The notes: generated by a model not told the origin, from the letters alone. 64,000 nucleotides of DNA from Angiostrongylus vasorum (GCA_018806985.1 JADANN010000433.1:682001-746000), one strand, 5' to 3'; counted from the first letter of the stretch, positions 35,110-47,044 are shown. Made by a program: numbers and translations.

Positions 35110-36185
35110 CATATACATCAATATAATTCTTTTATTCGCTTGATAACAATGAATAAAATTATATACGCAAGAAATTCGCATAATTTCGAAAAAATTTATG
35201 TCATTCGTTAAAAAATTTACAAACGAAGTTTTTGCGCAGACTTCTCAATCCATCCTAAACTTACAATTTCTTCTTTATTACTGTAAATGTGATGGCGTTA
35301 AACCACGATAAGAACTGTACATTGCATGAGAAGCTAACGGAAGGGAAGTCGATAATACTAAAATATAGCGGATTCATTGCATCCTATGCAATCATAGACG
35401 GCGCCATGAGTGGGCGGTATGACGCTAGAGAGGCCACTTTTTCCTGACGGCTCATTTTGCGGCACAAACCTTTTTCCTGTATTTCTCCCATAAATCGATA
35501 GTTTATGCGATGTAGACGCTGTAGCGGGCGTTAATCGGGAAAGGCTCTATTCTGCACCTAGAAATATTGAAAAAACCTCAATGTAATAAATCATAGCAGG
35601 AGGATGCGGATATGAAAAACATCGCAATGGACACAGTGTAAGGAAACACCTGAAAATAACACCAACCTGTTTGTATGATGGACCATAGCAGTAAATACAG
35701 CAGTAAGTAGGACGTAGTAGGATCACACTAACAGACATATTAACGCAATTGCATACATCCCACTCATGCTCATCTAGCGATGGAGCAAAGTCTTTAGTAT
35801 AATTTTTTTCATGTTAACAGCCAATCAATCCTCTAGTCCACCCGTTATAGGACAACCTATCGTCTATGCCTTCCTGGCACAAAATGGGCAGAAAAAATTT
35901 CTTAGGATGACGCATCGATGTCTTCGACTTCTTCAAAACGGCTTAATCCGAATCAGTGCTCTATGGCTGGGGGTCCTCACAAAGAGGTTGCTGGTTTTCG
36001 AACTGAGTCGAAACCAGTGAAGTGGAGCACCGCTCGAACGAAGAACCTCACGTCTACCTTCTTACGGAGAACTGACGCGGATCGACTCCCGCCATCCAAT
36101 GTAATCTGCTTTTTGGTGGAGAATTGGCTTAGAAGCTGTCCGTATTTCATTAGGCGACTTAAGATAGGTACTATCGTTACTGTCT
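35110..36185. other. Spacer, no gene recognised
   Basis: Two 70-90 codon ORFs near 35811-36199 show no recognisable motif. Confidence 0.3.
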
Positions 36186-36189
36186 CCTT

Positions 36190-36330
36190 GAAGGGCTGAT
36201 ATGGGGCTGTTATTGAACCGTTTTTTTAGCAATACCTGGCGCCTTCTTCAGAGCTGGAAAAAATCAAACTGACACGTAATCTACTCAGTCATCCACTTTC
36301 ATGACCTCGACAAGTAAAACTTGAGACAAA
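36190..36330 (-). mobile_element. PLE terminal fragment with hammerhead remnant
   Basis: The minus strand contains CCAGCT, CTGAAGA, AGGCG and then diverges, losing GAAA. A scrap of a PLE end. Confidence 0.45.
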
Positions 36331-36433
36331 AAATCTCTACTCACGTAATAAAGTTGAACAGCTTCTATTAAGCACTAATCATTTTAACTTCTATTTGCTG
36401 GCTTTTCTGTTTTCATGGCAGGGTGTGATGTGA

Positions 36434-36815
36434 TATATAACCACAATGATGATGAGATTTGAACAAAACTTGGAATTTGGGCTGGGCTTCTAACCTGCGA
36501 TTACCATTTTCGGGTGCTCACGTGCTATGCAAAACACAAGCCGAGGACCCATTGATTTCGACTGCAGCTTCAGCTTAACTATGCTCAGTGTCAAATTGTC
36601 CACCCCTTCACAGATATTTCTCATTAAGGTGTGATTGCTGACAGCACCGTTAGAGTAAAAAAAACTGCATGAGAGTAAGACAAAGCATGAGCGTCAATTG
36701 GGGAGGTGGATTGCACGTGAACCCCCGGTAGTAGTAATTCCTGTTTCCAAGCCCACTTCAGGTTCCGAGGTTTACTCATATCTAAGCACCAATATGATTA
36801 TAACTGACTTTTCGT
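36434..36815. repeat. TIR element family D copy
   Basis: Left end AACCACAATGATGATGAGAT, right end ACTCATATCTAAGCACCAAT followed by ATGATTAT, inverted with respect to each other. The interior carries GATTGCTGACAGCACCGTTA and TTCAGGTTCCGAGG, shared with the copies at 37830, 40760 and 52570. Confidence 0.55.
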
Positions 36816-36929
36816 TCTTCATAAGTTATCCAGTTATTGTTGGTGACCGACTGCATAAACTCTTAAATGGGTGAAGAATGTGTCAGGCTCTGGTCAAAAA
36901 AAGTCGTCCTGAGCCTGCGCGAGATCACA

Positions 36930-37140
36930 TGTGAGCGCAGGGTACTCCTGTCTGCGGACGACTTTTGAGTTTCTAAACTTTATTCAAAACGCCTCAAGAT
37001 TTTTGCGCGCAGATGTTTTGGATTACTCTGTGAGGACAGTAACTTCTATTTCAAAATCCTCTCGTTTATATCTTCGTATTATTTGGGCGCCTAGTGGAGC
37101 ATACCGTTGGATTTCCACCTTCCCAATAAAGTGTTAACGC
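36930..37140 (-). mobile_element. PLE GIY-YIG C-terminal fragment
   Basis: The + strand has TCTAAACTTTATTCAAAACG, CCTCAAGATTTTTGCGCGC and GTTTTGGATTACTCTG. This is the complement of the 3' coding end of the PLE endonuclease, as at 47330-47460 and 55400-55490. Diverged and short. Confidence 0.6.
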
Positions 37141-37319
37141 GTTTTAAACTAAACAAGTTTTAGACGAGAAAAACCTTTGTTCCAGCCACACATCAGCGAA
37201 AAATTTGGCACGTGACAGGTTCGAGAACTAGTGAAATCAAAAAACTATTCGAAAATGAAAAGGCTGGCTTTCCATGAACCTGGGCATGAATGGTCGATGT
37301 ATGTACTTGTGTTCTTAAA

Positions 37320-37430
37320 AAGTGCCCTTGTTGAGCTGCCGCGAGTTTGGCACCAATTGTTCTTGTCGTCGTGAATCGCTGGCTGACGTTTCAGCAGTAT
37401 CGCCTTCTACTGAGCCTGGAGTTATTTTAT
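37320..37430 (-). mobile_element. PLE terminal repeat fragment
   Basis: TTGTTGAGCTGCCGCGAG and GCTGACGTTTCAGCAGTATC, CGCCTTCTACTGAGCCTGGA correspond to the PLE terminal repeat. The hammerhead core (minus strand) is damaged around CTGANGA, but GAAACGTCAGCC is kept. Confidence 0.55.
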
Positions 37431-37448
37431 GTGATGCTATTCATGTAG

Positions 37449-37735
37449 TAAGGACGCGTGTGGCGCAGTGGTCGGCGGCGCCCTGCAACACACACGTGGA
37501 ATTGATCCTTGCACCCATGCTCCACCAAGCCTTCCATCCCTCCAGGGTCGGCAAATTGGTACCAGACTTGTCTTGGAGAATAGTAGCACTGGCTCAACAC
37601 ATCGGTAGGCCACCGCGAGTCATTGTAAAGACCAAATATGCATTTAATCACCTCCAACGATGTTTATTGATGTCGAATGCATGGCGCATCCCTCAGGGAT
37701 CGACCAACGCCGAAAGCTTTACCCTTTATCATTTT
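37449..37735 (+). repeat. SINE-like family A, reference-quality copy
   Basis: Head GTGTGGCGCAGTGGTCGGC (A box) and ACGTGGAATTGATCC (B-box region), then a body of about 200 bp ending CCGAAAGCTTTACCCTTTAT. The cleanest plus-strand copy. It lies directly downstream of a PLE terminal scrap. Confidence 0.82.
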
Positions 37736-37799
37736 ATCCATGTAATGTTTAATTCCTTAGTTACTGCGTATTGCTTTTTTCACTTCAGAGAATTATGTG

Positions 37800-37992
37800 A
37801 ATTGAAACCACAATGATGCTGAGATTCATTCCCGTTCCCGATGACGGGTGATTGCTGATGGCACCGTTAGGCTGAGAGCGTCAATGCAAGGGCCTCATTA
37901 GTGCTGAGCGTGAGCCCGCGGAAAGAGTAATAGTGGTTCGATCTAGCTTGCGCTCCAAGTTTTGCAAATATCTCAGCATCATTGAGATTATC
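37800..37992. repeat. TIR element family D, best copy
   Basis: Left end AACCACAATGATGCTGAGAT, right end GCAAATATCTCAGCATCATTG then AGATT: terminal inverted repeats of about 20 bp. The interior holds TGACGGGTGATTGCTGATGG and a B-box-like GTGGTTCGATCTAGC. Confidence 0.65.
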
Positions 37993-37999
37993 CTGTCAA

Positions 38000-38385
38000 C
38001 GGTTTACCGCCTCACCGTTGTTTAGAGGTGTTCCTGGGCGTCGGGCTGCGATGTACAGCGAGGGGGGGTCATCATCCTGGCAGGGTCTCCCAAGCTGAGA
38101 AGGAGTCCGGCGTTTCCATTAGGAAGTCCAGTTAAGAGTAAACTAATGGCAGGATCCACCACCGGCCTGGTATCGAACTAGTCGCATGGTGGCAAATCTC
38201 CCTGTGATCCACATGGGTAGCGACTGCCTACAGTGGTGATGACCTGGGGCAGATTTTTGGATAGGCTGACCTTCGAACTCCAGTGAACCACAACGGCTAA
38301 ACCAGCAAAGCTCTGAAAAACTGGAAGTTTTGCTAGGGCCGTCCGCACAACCAGTGAGGACAGACTACTCAGATATCCAAGTAAG
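38000..38385 (+). repeat. Interspersed repeat family C copy
   Basis: GGTTTACCGCCTCACCGTTG, GAGGTGTTCCTGGGCGTCGG, CGAACTAGTCGCATGGTGG and GTAGCGACTGCC in the usual order. Starts a few bases after a family D element. Confidence 0.7.
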
Positions 38386-38592
38386 TAAGTATGCAAATCA
38401 GACCACCAGTTAGTGATAATGGCTTAAAATTCGTAGTTATTCCATTTCAGTTAAATGTTGAGATGACGGAGAAACATTTTGAAGTTGCTTGCCTTTACCG
38501 TCCATCATCAGAAAATGAATTCAAAAGAATCGCCAGAAAAAGAAAAAAGTAATATATATTTAGTGTAATACATTGTCATACCGCAAAAGGGT

Positions 38593-38663
38593 TGCACCTA
38601 CCGGGGATCGAACCCGGGTCTGTACCTTGGGAGGGTACAATGATACCGTCATACTATTGGTAC
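38593..38663 (-). tRNA. tRNA-Gly (CCC) candidate
   Basis: 71 nt. The T arm CCGGG TTCGATC CCCGG is perfect. The anticodon arm GTACC/GGTAC encloses CTCCCAA, giving anticodon CCC. The acceptor GTACCAA/TAGGTGC pairs at six of seven positions with one G-T wobble. The D arm is weak, so a tRNA pseudogene or tRNA-derived repeat head is possible. A degenerate partner lies about 120 bp away. Confidence 0.62.
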
Positions 38664-38780
38664 CCATACGAGCTTTTCGTCTCTCGTCTTAGAACACGTT
38701 GTATGCGTTGTTAACTTTGAAACGGGCAAAACGATTGGTTCTACAATACTTTGTCGTAGGAAAATGGTGCACTAAACATG

Positions 38781-38835
38781 AATCGCGCCACCGGGCCTGT
38801 ACCTTAGCAATTTGCAATGATAGCGCGTATTCCAA
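38781..38835 (-). pseudogene. Degenerate tRNA-Gly-like copy
   Basis: CGGGCCTGTACCTTAGCAAT, TTGCAATGATA parallels CGGGTCTGTACCTTGGGAGG, GTACAATGATA of the neighbouring tRNA on the same strand, with the anticodon stem destroyed. Confidence 0.4.
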
Positions 38836-38839
38836 TGTG

Positions 38840-39335
38840 TTAATAAAGCTTTCCCAAAGCGAGAAGCTCGCTTAACGTTGCACAAAGAAAATGACGATCG
38901 TTGATTTGCACAGTGCAAAGGAGAAGAGAGCTATAGGCGATGACAGAAATAGATTAAGAGTCTGATGGGCACGTGGGAAGAAAGGCAGTGATTCGAGAAG
39001 AGAAATGGAAGAACAGGTAAAAAAAACTCTGCCGCGATTGATCATGTTAAGTGATAGCGATTATGTTGAAATACCAGTCGGTCGAGTTCATTTCGTTATT
39101 TTCCACCTCATCGATGGCCTCAACTGGTAAGCAACTCATTCACTTTGATAAAATGTATGTTATGAAGAAGTTATCGAAGAAAAAAAACCAACGTTTTATA
39201 AAAATTATTCGAACGGAGACGACAGAACAATGCGAGTACATGAATCATTGCAACAAAGTATAGATTCGTTTTCAACAGGAGTTAGACGGAGCACGTCTGT
39301 GATGTTAGGTGCACATTAAGTGACGAGTGAAGCTT
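38840..39335. other. Spacer, no gene recognised
   Basis: No supported feature. Confidence 0.3.
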
Positions 39336-39339
39336 AAAA

Positions 39340-39605
39340 AGAATAACGGATAATGCCTTCGGCGTTGAACAGTCCATAAAAGACGTTCCATGAATTCGAC
39401 CCCATCAAGCATCATTAGAAGAGATTGAAAGAATATCTGGTCTATACATTAACTTGCGATTGCCTATCTTGTATCGAGTCAGTGCTGCTATCCTCCCAGA
39501 AAAATCTGGTGCCAATTTTTAAGGAGGAACTAATGGGTTGGCATCACGGGCGCGCAGGGTTGTACCATAGACGACACGTGTATTCAAGGACATCTGTAAG
39601 CATTT
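39340..39605 (-). repeat. SINE-like family A, diverged copy
   Basis: CTTCGGCGTTGAACAGTCCA and GAATTCGACCCCATCAAGCA, then CAGTGCTGCTATCCTCCCAG and GGTGCCAATTTT. Follows the family A order but with many changes; the head is poorly preserved. Confidence 0.6.
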
Positions 39606-39694
39606 AAGGCTTATGAATCACAAAAATCACCATTCCTACAAATTAAAAAAATGTTCTGGTAAGATAGTTGCGCTAATATAATATGTAGAGCCTC

Positions 39695-40048
39695 CCGACT
39701 GTTTACCGCCTCACCGTTGCTTGGAGATGTTCCTGGGAGTCGGGCCGCGAGGTGTAGTGGGTGAATTCATCCCACTGGTAGGATCTCAAGAAGTTCAACT
39801 AAGAGTAAACCGATACCCGGATCCACCATCGTCTTTGTATCAAACTAGTCGCATGGTGGCAAATCTCCTTCTGGTCCACAAGTGCGGCGACTGCCGGTGG
39901 TGATGACGACCTAGGGCGGACTTTGACCAGGCTGACTTCGGGACTCCAGAGAAACACAGCCAGCAAAACTCCGAAAAAAAAACCCTGGAGATTATGCTGA
40001 GGCCCGCATAAGCAGTGGGGAAAAAGCCGTCCAAGTAACTAAGTAACA
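39695..40048 (+). repeat. Interspersed repeat family C copy
   Basis: TTTACCGCCTCACCGTTGCT, GGAGATGTTCCTGGGAGTCG and CAAACTAGTCGCATGGTGG in order. Shares a GTCCAAGTAACTAAGTAA-like end with the copy at 38000 (CCAAGTAAGTAAG). Confidence 0.7.
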
Positions 40049-40734
40049 CGTAGATGATCCGCCTAGAGGTATTACAACGGTATCAGCGCTTTTTCTATTC
40101 GTCATCTTTCAACCACCATCGTTATGATCTGAAGACCCAGAAGGAGAAAACCAGTTCGAAGTACAGCTGGCTTACCTCTGTGAAGAACATGGGTGCCAAT
40201 ATCTTTAGCTTTTTCTTTTCGAGCTTATTTTGGTTCTCCCAGAATTCACTCCAATGTACTTTTTCGTTAGCATGTTGGCGTGGTGTCTCTTGTAATCAGC
40301 TGTTATTCTGTTGTGTTGATGAGATGAGAAGATTTTAAATGAAACGCCTCCATTTCGAGTTGTTGTTCTCTGCTACTATATGTATTTTTTGCAAGTTGTT
40401 TATTACTAGAATGACTTGTCTTCAGTGCAAATGTGCGTTCTCTTAGCAAAACATGCATAAACAGGAATTTCTACTAGTTAGTAACTCTTGTTCTTCTTTT
40501 CACAGTCGCTCTTAACAAAGATGAGTATCCAGGTTATCATTAGGATACATACCAACACTTCTTGCTTAAAAAAGTTTCTTTCGTATTGTAGACGTTCAGT
40601 CGCTATATGGTGTTCCGCTTTGGTCATTAAACTTGACTTGAAGCTAGTTCAAATGTTTCAACTTTGTTAATAAACGATAAATATTCATCCTGCTAAGATA
40701 AATAATACTAATTGGGTTCGATACCGATTTGCGC

Positions 40735-40920
40735 CACCAATATCATTCCCGTTAACGGATGATGACCGATGGCAGTGTTAGGGTAAGAAAAAATTTTATG
40801 AGAGGAAGTCAAAGCAAGGGCTTCGGTGGCGTGGTGGGTAACACCGGAACCCCGGAAATGAAAATCGCTGGTCGGAGGCTCAACTGAGCTTCCGACTTTT
40901 GATCATTCCCTTTAAACAAC
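40735..40920. repeat. Family D internal region with tRNA-like box
   Basis: CATTCCCGTTAACGGATGAT and GGCAGTGTTAGGGTAAGAAA correspond to the interior of family D. GGCTTCGGTGGCGTGGTGGG resembles an A box. Terminal repeats are not clear here. Confidence 0.45.
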
Positions 40921-41033
40921 CCATTTTTTAAATAGAAAAAGCCAGATCTCCACTTATTCAGATTAACTACTGAGTTGAAACAGAAGGCATTTCTCCCTTG
41001 TTAAATAATGCAGTATTTTTTATATGGGAGAGT

Positions 41034-41059
41034 GGGGGGAGGGGATGGGGTGGGGAGGG
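41034..41059 (+). other. G-quadruplex-forming tract
   Basis: Five runs of three or more G separated by 1-2 bases (G6, G4, G4, G4, G3), meeting the usual G4 pattern. It stands alone in AT-rich DNA. Confidence 0.7.
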
Positions 41060-41394
41060 TGATGACGAACTAGGGGTCTCATTCGTGATTATTGGAATCA
41101 TCATCACTGTGCTATTCGTCCCTCTCAAATGTTCAATACTCATATTAAACATCTCTCTATGCCAATTACGAATTTTTTAAAAAGTTTTTTTTCGTACCGA
41201 TTGAAAAGTTTGTAATTTGTTGCTGTATAAGAGACGTTCTTTACTTCCTTAAATATTTGGACTGCTCGTATTCACGAGTGGTGCTAACCCCAGCACATCC
41301 TCCATTCGCTTCTTTGCTTCGTAATCGTCGTCCATAGTGGTGGGTTTCCTCGAGCATCATGACGGGTACGAGTCTCATACCGTGATCTGTAAAC

Positions 41395-41940
41395 TAACCC
41401 CATTTGCGATTAAAGCCGATTAACTTTATTGAGAACACGTCCGCCCAACGTGTAGGTAGCCGTCCTGGGAGACGCCTGCATCCTCGTGGAGTCAACTCTA
41501 AAACCAAGAGTTTTCCTCTGTCCACCTGTTGTCTCCCCTTCTCATTATATGACCGGCACAGCTATGTTTCGCTATCGATGTGTGTTCGCTTAGATCTCGA
41601 AGATGAGATAGATTTCGAAGATCAGAGCTTCGCATTCCTGCTGGATGTTGTGTCCCGGTTATATTTCAGGAGACACCTTTCAAGAGCTGTGTCAGTGGTG
41701 GGAAGCATTGAAGTTTGGTCAAGTATCAGCCCACGTCTCTGCTGCAAAACAGCGCATGAAGGACCTTTCAGCCAAAAAGATGAGCGTGGAGTTTTGGCTC
41801 GGTTGGTTGGTGGGCGGTTTCTTTGAGAGGGGCCGAATATGTTCATGTTCGGTTGTTGGTCCGATCCTCTGCCTGTTGGCTAGCCAAGTTTCGTGCCGTT
41901 CCCAAATCGCCGGTTTGGTATTAAATTTGCCCGTCTGAAG
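41395..41940. other. Open region of unclear status
   Basis: Several overlapping ORFs remain open: + strand at 41404-41826 and 41645-41938, and minus at 41622-41846 and 41719-42024. The frame at 41670 onwards (after a TATATTTCAG acceptor-like site) reads DTFQELCQWWEALKFGQ and looks protein-like, so it may be an upstream exon of the membrane protein gene at 42404. The evidence is too thin to call a gene, and the G+C content is above the local average. Confidence 0.3.
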
Positions 41941-42403
41941 AGAATAAATACACTGACTTAATGAGCCGTAACGCTTCACAAGTCGTTCTATAGGCCAGAG
42001 CATAGGATCGAATGCACTATGCATACAGAAGCTATTGATCCATGCCGAACGTTTATACTCCTATCTTTCATATTTGTCCTTCAAAAAGCTGAAAACAGAA
42101 TTTTAGGACATGTGTCGTGCATGACAAGGACGTTGCTTTTGTAAGCCATAAAACTGTCAATATACTGACAATTAACAGGTCTAACACTTCGATTTGGGAT
42201 CCAATGAAAAAGTGTTCACCATGTCATAACCGCTGTGATGAAACTTTTTAGTTGATTTGGTGATGAATATAGAGTGAATTGTATCCAGTAGATAGTTAAA
42301 TCTCTAATATTAATGTAATTAATGAAATAACTCGTAATAAGTAGAAAAAAATGAACTCCAACGACTTCATGATTGTTCACAGTTTAACTACAGAATACTG
42401 CAG

Positions 42404-45269
42404 GAGTGCTGGAGAATCTCACCTTGTCTCCACCACCTGGCGATTCTGAAACGACCACGGGTTTGATATCCCAGTACTTCAACATTGTTGTACAAGAAAT
42501 TAGAAATTTCTTAAAATGGTCGCTTGTATGCGATGAGACTGCACAAAAAGAACAGTAAGTAGTTAAGTCAGACTTTGAATTAAATTAATACCTACTATAG
42601 ATACACCACTGTTAGTCAGGATTTACGAATGATACGCACTGTGGATGTCGGCTTAATAATCTCATATCGAATTGTGATATGCTACGGTCACAATTTATTT
42701 ACCAACTATTAATTTCTCTAGAGTAACAAAACAAACTCGCCTAGGACGACATTAGGATGTCAACAAAAGCAGTTCTCACCTCTTTTAGATCCATGGAAAG
42801 TTTTGCCGCCTTCCGGATGGGCTTTCTTTTTCTTCAGGAACCTAGAGATCTCGGACATAAGTTTTCTCTAAACTGAGATTTCGGACAGGAACAGCGATCG
42901 CTTTTAAGCACAGATGCTGTCGTTTGAATGAACTACTCCACTTCGCCTTAAACCCCCTACGAATGTGACCATGTTACGATGAAGTGAAAATGATTGGGGT
43001 GCCCGTATTCGTCGTACAATTTATTGAGCACCATGTTATAATAGCAGAAGCGTGAGTGGCACACTGGTATCCTGTAATATATACGTAGTTGTTGATTCCA
43101 CGATGCAAATCATGATCAGCCTCCCACTCGGATCTAAAAATTGCTTCTTGAATTTTAAGGGAAGAAAAAAAGTTCATACTTGATACTTCAGTTTTCTCTA
43201 TCAAGTACAGGTCAAATATGCACTCAATCATCTCAGCGACGCTATGGATGAGGTTGAATACATGTCGTATCCTTAACGGACTAATCAACGCCAGATGGCT
43301 CACACTTTTTTAAGTACTTCACGCACTGTATAGTTATAGTTATTTCTGTTTGTCAGGAGTCAGCTTGAAAAAATCATTGGCTCAACTGGGCTCGATCCAA
43401 CTGCACCTAGTGACTTGCATAGTGTCACCGAGAGCAGCATGTTTAATCCAGTTACGTAAGTGATTTTGATGTATCGACTAGGAATTCAGCTTTTTTTGTT
43501 CTGGTGCTACGTCTTTGTTCGGTTGTGGTATATCAAGTACACTTTTTTTATAGGCATCATCAGTATCTTTTTTCAGTCCTGGTCAACTTTGACAATACTG
43601 TTGGCCTCTTTTCGCTTTCGCATCGACTCTGTCTTCTCTTCATTTCAGAATAATGGCAATTCTTATCATTACATTTTGCGTGTTCTACTTTATTGATTGC
43701 ATCACACAAATCTTTGGCGGAGTTACTTCAGCAGTCGGTTTACCCAGTGCATCCATGTCACAAGCAGTGAGTGTTCAGACTAGAAACGCTAAAATTAAAA
43801 ATGTCAACTAAAGACTTAACACATTACAGTTATCGTTACTTATTTGACATCATTTGTACGGTTTTTAGACAACGTTCTTTCACCTTGCAAAATTTTTTAA
43901 AAGGAGCAAAAAGCTCTAAGAAACCTGGGTGACAATATTTCGCTTCATACCTTTCCCTGCTCACCTCCTCTTCACGAAATTGTACAGAAAATGAGACAGC
44001 TGCCTCTCTGGCTTTCATTTTATTCTGAACGAAACATATTAGACGGAACAGAGAGTCATATTGTTCTGAGATATATTTCTTGGAATGCCTCAATTAATTG
44101 CACTGTGGGTTATCTGTAGAAGGAAGAAAGTTTTAATAATTTGTGATTAGATTGCTTTTGCAGTTTATCGAACCGGTAGTGCCGAGGACACGAAAACGTC
44201 GAAAAAGCATGCATTTACAAGACAGCTGCACTCAAGACTCGTCGTCAATTTCACAAGCCGACAGTACTCAAGCAAACACGAGTTGTACGGTGGACACTGC
44301 GATGTCAATGAAGGATATGTTGACTAGCAGCTTCCGACCAGGATCAGGAACGCATGCTCCACCGGAATCCTCACAGAAACCGGTAGTTACTTACGTTGGT
44401 CACCTGTGATTACAACAGGACAGCATTACAGCATTTTTTTTGCTACTTTTTTAGTAATGATGGAAATCTCTCATGTTTTTTTTTACTATGTCAGGCAGAT
44501 GGACGAATTTATCATGCTCTTAATCCCAACAAAAAATCTTTTTGCTGTTTTCGTCTCGTGCCGGAATGTGCACTACAATACGTAGGATCCAAGAGTTGCT
44601 AGAGTTGGGTGCAATCTTGCAAAAAGTCATCTAAGGTTGCTAGGAGGAGTATACTGATGGAAAGTAATCTCAGGAATGAAAAGGAAGGTAATCTCAGGAA
44701 TGAGCTAAAGTAATATTGCTAGAAAACATTTTGTTCCTAGCAGCTTACGATTCGGCAGATATCGTGTAATCATTATTTCTATACGCATTGTTTCTTTCTT
44801 CCAAAGGTTAGGAGATTTAGGACGGGATTTTTGCAGACGACGTTCACCTGAACGGTAGCCATCACGGAAGCTTTCTTTTGCTTCTGTATTCCACTGAGAA
44901 ATAATGATCGTAAACAATAGTGCCAGAGCAATAAGCTCAATGCTACCTCTGGCAATTTGTTACATGCTTGAAGTGGTGTCCTGTGAACAAACGATATAAC
45001 TATGGAGTAAATGGAGTGGCATCACAGGCGTGAGAACCATACGAGTTGATATTCCTGTATTTGATAACGTTAGGATTATTTGGTAATATTTCTTTAAGGC
45101 AGCTGCTACGACTCAGTTGAAACCCGTCAGTACGGCAGACATGTCATCGGATAGAAATCTGGCTGGCCGCTCACCAGGCCCAACCGAACAGACACTCGAA
45201 ACTCGTAAAGCTGGTCCAATGGTTTCAAAAAATACGCAGGCAAGCCCTTGCGCATCATTCAGCAAATGA
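42404..45269 (+). CDS. Unidentified single-pass membrane protein, 3' exons
   Basis: Five exons with matching phases: 42404-42554, 43357-43455, 43649-43766, 44164-44382 and 45099-45269 (TGA). The product of these exons has a soluble acidic N-terminal part and one hydrophobic helix starting IMAILIITFCVFYFIDCITQ in exon 3. A basic stretch RTRKRRK follows just after it, then a Ser/Thr-rich tail of about 120 residues. Positive charge after the helix suggests N-out/C-in or a tail facing cytoplasm; this is inference. An in-frame stop lies upstream of 42404, so at least one earlier exon is missing. The last acceptor is TTTAAG, which is weak. I do not recognise the family. Confidence 0.6.
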
Positions 45270-45274
45270 GTGCT

Positions 45275-46915
45275 GCAGATTACTTAAATAACACTTAGTA
45301 GGTGTCCAATTAAGCAACGGTTCCTATATAGTGATATGGTTTTGCTGGGGTGTCTATCAGAGATAAACCACTCTTACTCAGCTAGACATGATCGAAGAAC
45401 TGGCTCAACATTTTCATCCTTGGGATATGCTTATTCGAATAGTAAACACCACCATTAAATTAGTGACATTAGAATTTAACACTGCTCTGTTATTATTTCT
45501 ACATTATTCTTTTCATTTTCGCTCCATGTCTGCCTACTTCACTAGATCTTTGGTGCCATAGAGCACGATTCTCAGTGTCATTGAGTGTGACTTGCTTTCA
45601 TTTATTTCTTTTTAGCAATAACTTTCCAAGATGACCTGGGTGCTCTCTTGGAATGCTTGGTCCAAACTTTTTGGTGTTTATTCACATTATTATCACAGTA
45701 TAACATTCAAGATAGTTATTATTCGCGTTAAATGGATATAGAAGCCTTTTCCGATAACTCACTTTTCCACCTTCGTGCCATTGGTAGGTGTGCACTTCAT
45801 CGTAGATGAATTTGTTCTTAGGTGTCGAACTACTAATCAGACACATCCGTCCTTGTTCAACCCAGGTTCTATCAATTCGAATCTGATGTCGGAGTTTCGA
45901 TACGAAAGCCTAGCTAAGATTAAATGAGAACAGAGATCTTAGAGTCCTATTAGCAAGTTAACCTCAAAACATCGAATATGCTTCTGATCAGCAATTGCTT
46001 GTGATGGCAGCGTTGCAGTCTTGCAGAATGGTTATCTCGGATTTTTGTGTACACCAATGTTCACTGACGACCAAATTACTGGTCAACAAGAACTTCTACC
46101 ACTATCAAAAACATTTTCATGAAGACAGGATATTTAAATATCCAAGTGCAAGTTCCATTCCATTTATTGTACATCACAATGACCGTATTTCTGTCCACCG
46201 AACCTGCATCGTTCATCGCCGGTTTTTGGATGAGCAACTTGCTTCTTTGTCTTACGGCCTGATACATTCAACATTTGCTCATGGGTTTCCTTCATCGGTG
46301 TGACTTTGTTGAATAAAATATAGAATTCTAGAACCTTTTGTCGACAGTATCCCCATTAATGAATAAAGCTTATTCCCCCCCCAGGCCATCAAACACGGTT
46401 CTTTCTGTTCTCACAATTCATTCAGTGCATCCGAATACTTTCACTTCAATACAGTGATATGCTACGCTAGCATAGAGGTTCACCAAACAGTGAGAATGAA
46501 TAGTTGTGAATTCTCAGCTGAGCCCAGTGTGGATATCAGATGCGATTTCATGTTCTTTTTTCACCATCTGGTGATACCTTAAGTCGGCCTACATCGGCTC
46601 TGGCTGCTTTCTACGTTATACTTCCACGTAAGCTTTTGAACCATCTTTGTCTCGTTCGAAACAAAAACCGATTTTCCTGGAACGAATGCATTTCTTGGCC
46701 TAATATCTCAGCGGTTCTCTCTGCTCTTTTTACATTTTTCCTTATCTCACACCACAAAAATTTTTGATTAGTCACTAAAAATCCGTTCTAAATTTTTTTT
46801 ACCAATATTCCCATTTAAAAGCATTTTTTTAGAATCGGAGCTACGTTTTTTATTCTTCTTAATCAAAAAGGACTAATGTCGCTTAAACGGTGCACTATGT
46901 GGGCCAATCAACCTA
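45275..46915. other. Spacer, no gene recognised
   Basis: Includes the presumed 3' UTR of the membrane protein gene; otherwise only unsupported short ORFs. Confidence 0.3.
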
Positions 46916-47002
46916 TAATAAAAGTCGTTTTCTTGTCCAGCAATAGCGAGGTTGTTAAACAGTATACATTTACTTCCATAGAAAAACACAATGCAATACA
47001 AC

Positions 47003-47044
47003 AGTGGCTGACATTTCGGCAGTATCGCCTTCTTCAGAGCCTGG
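47003..47044 (-). ncRNA. Hammerhead ribozyme in PLE2 terminal repeat
   Basis: Minus strand: GGCT, CTGAAGA (47031-47037), A, GGC/GCC stem II with GATACT loop, GAAA (47014-47017), TGTC, AGCC. The catalytic core and the GTC triplet are kept. Stem II has three pairs and stem I at least four. Base 15.2 is T, giving a wobble in the very short stem III. Confidence 0.68.

Noticed and set aside
45239..45250. GC-type splice donor (CAG/GCAAGC) ending the last exon of the membrane protein gene
   Set aside because: The frame simply continues for ten codons to a stop at 45267-45269, so no rare donor is needed.
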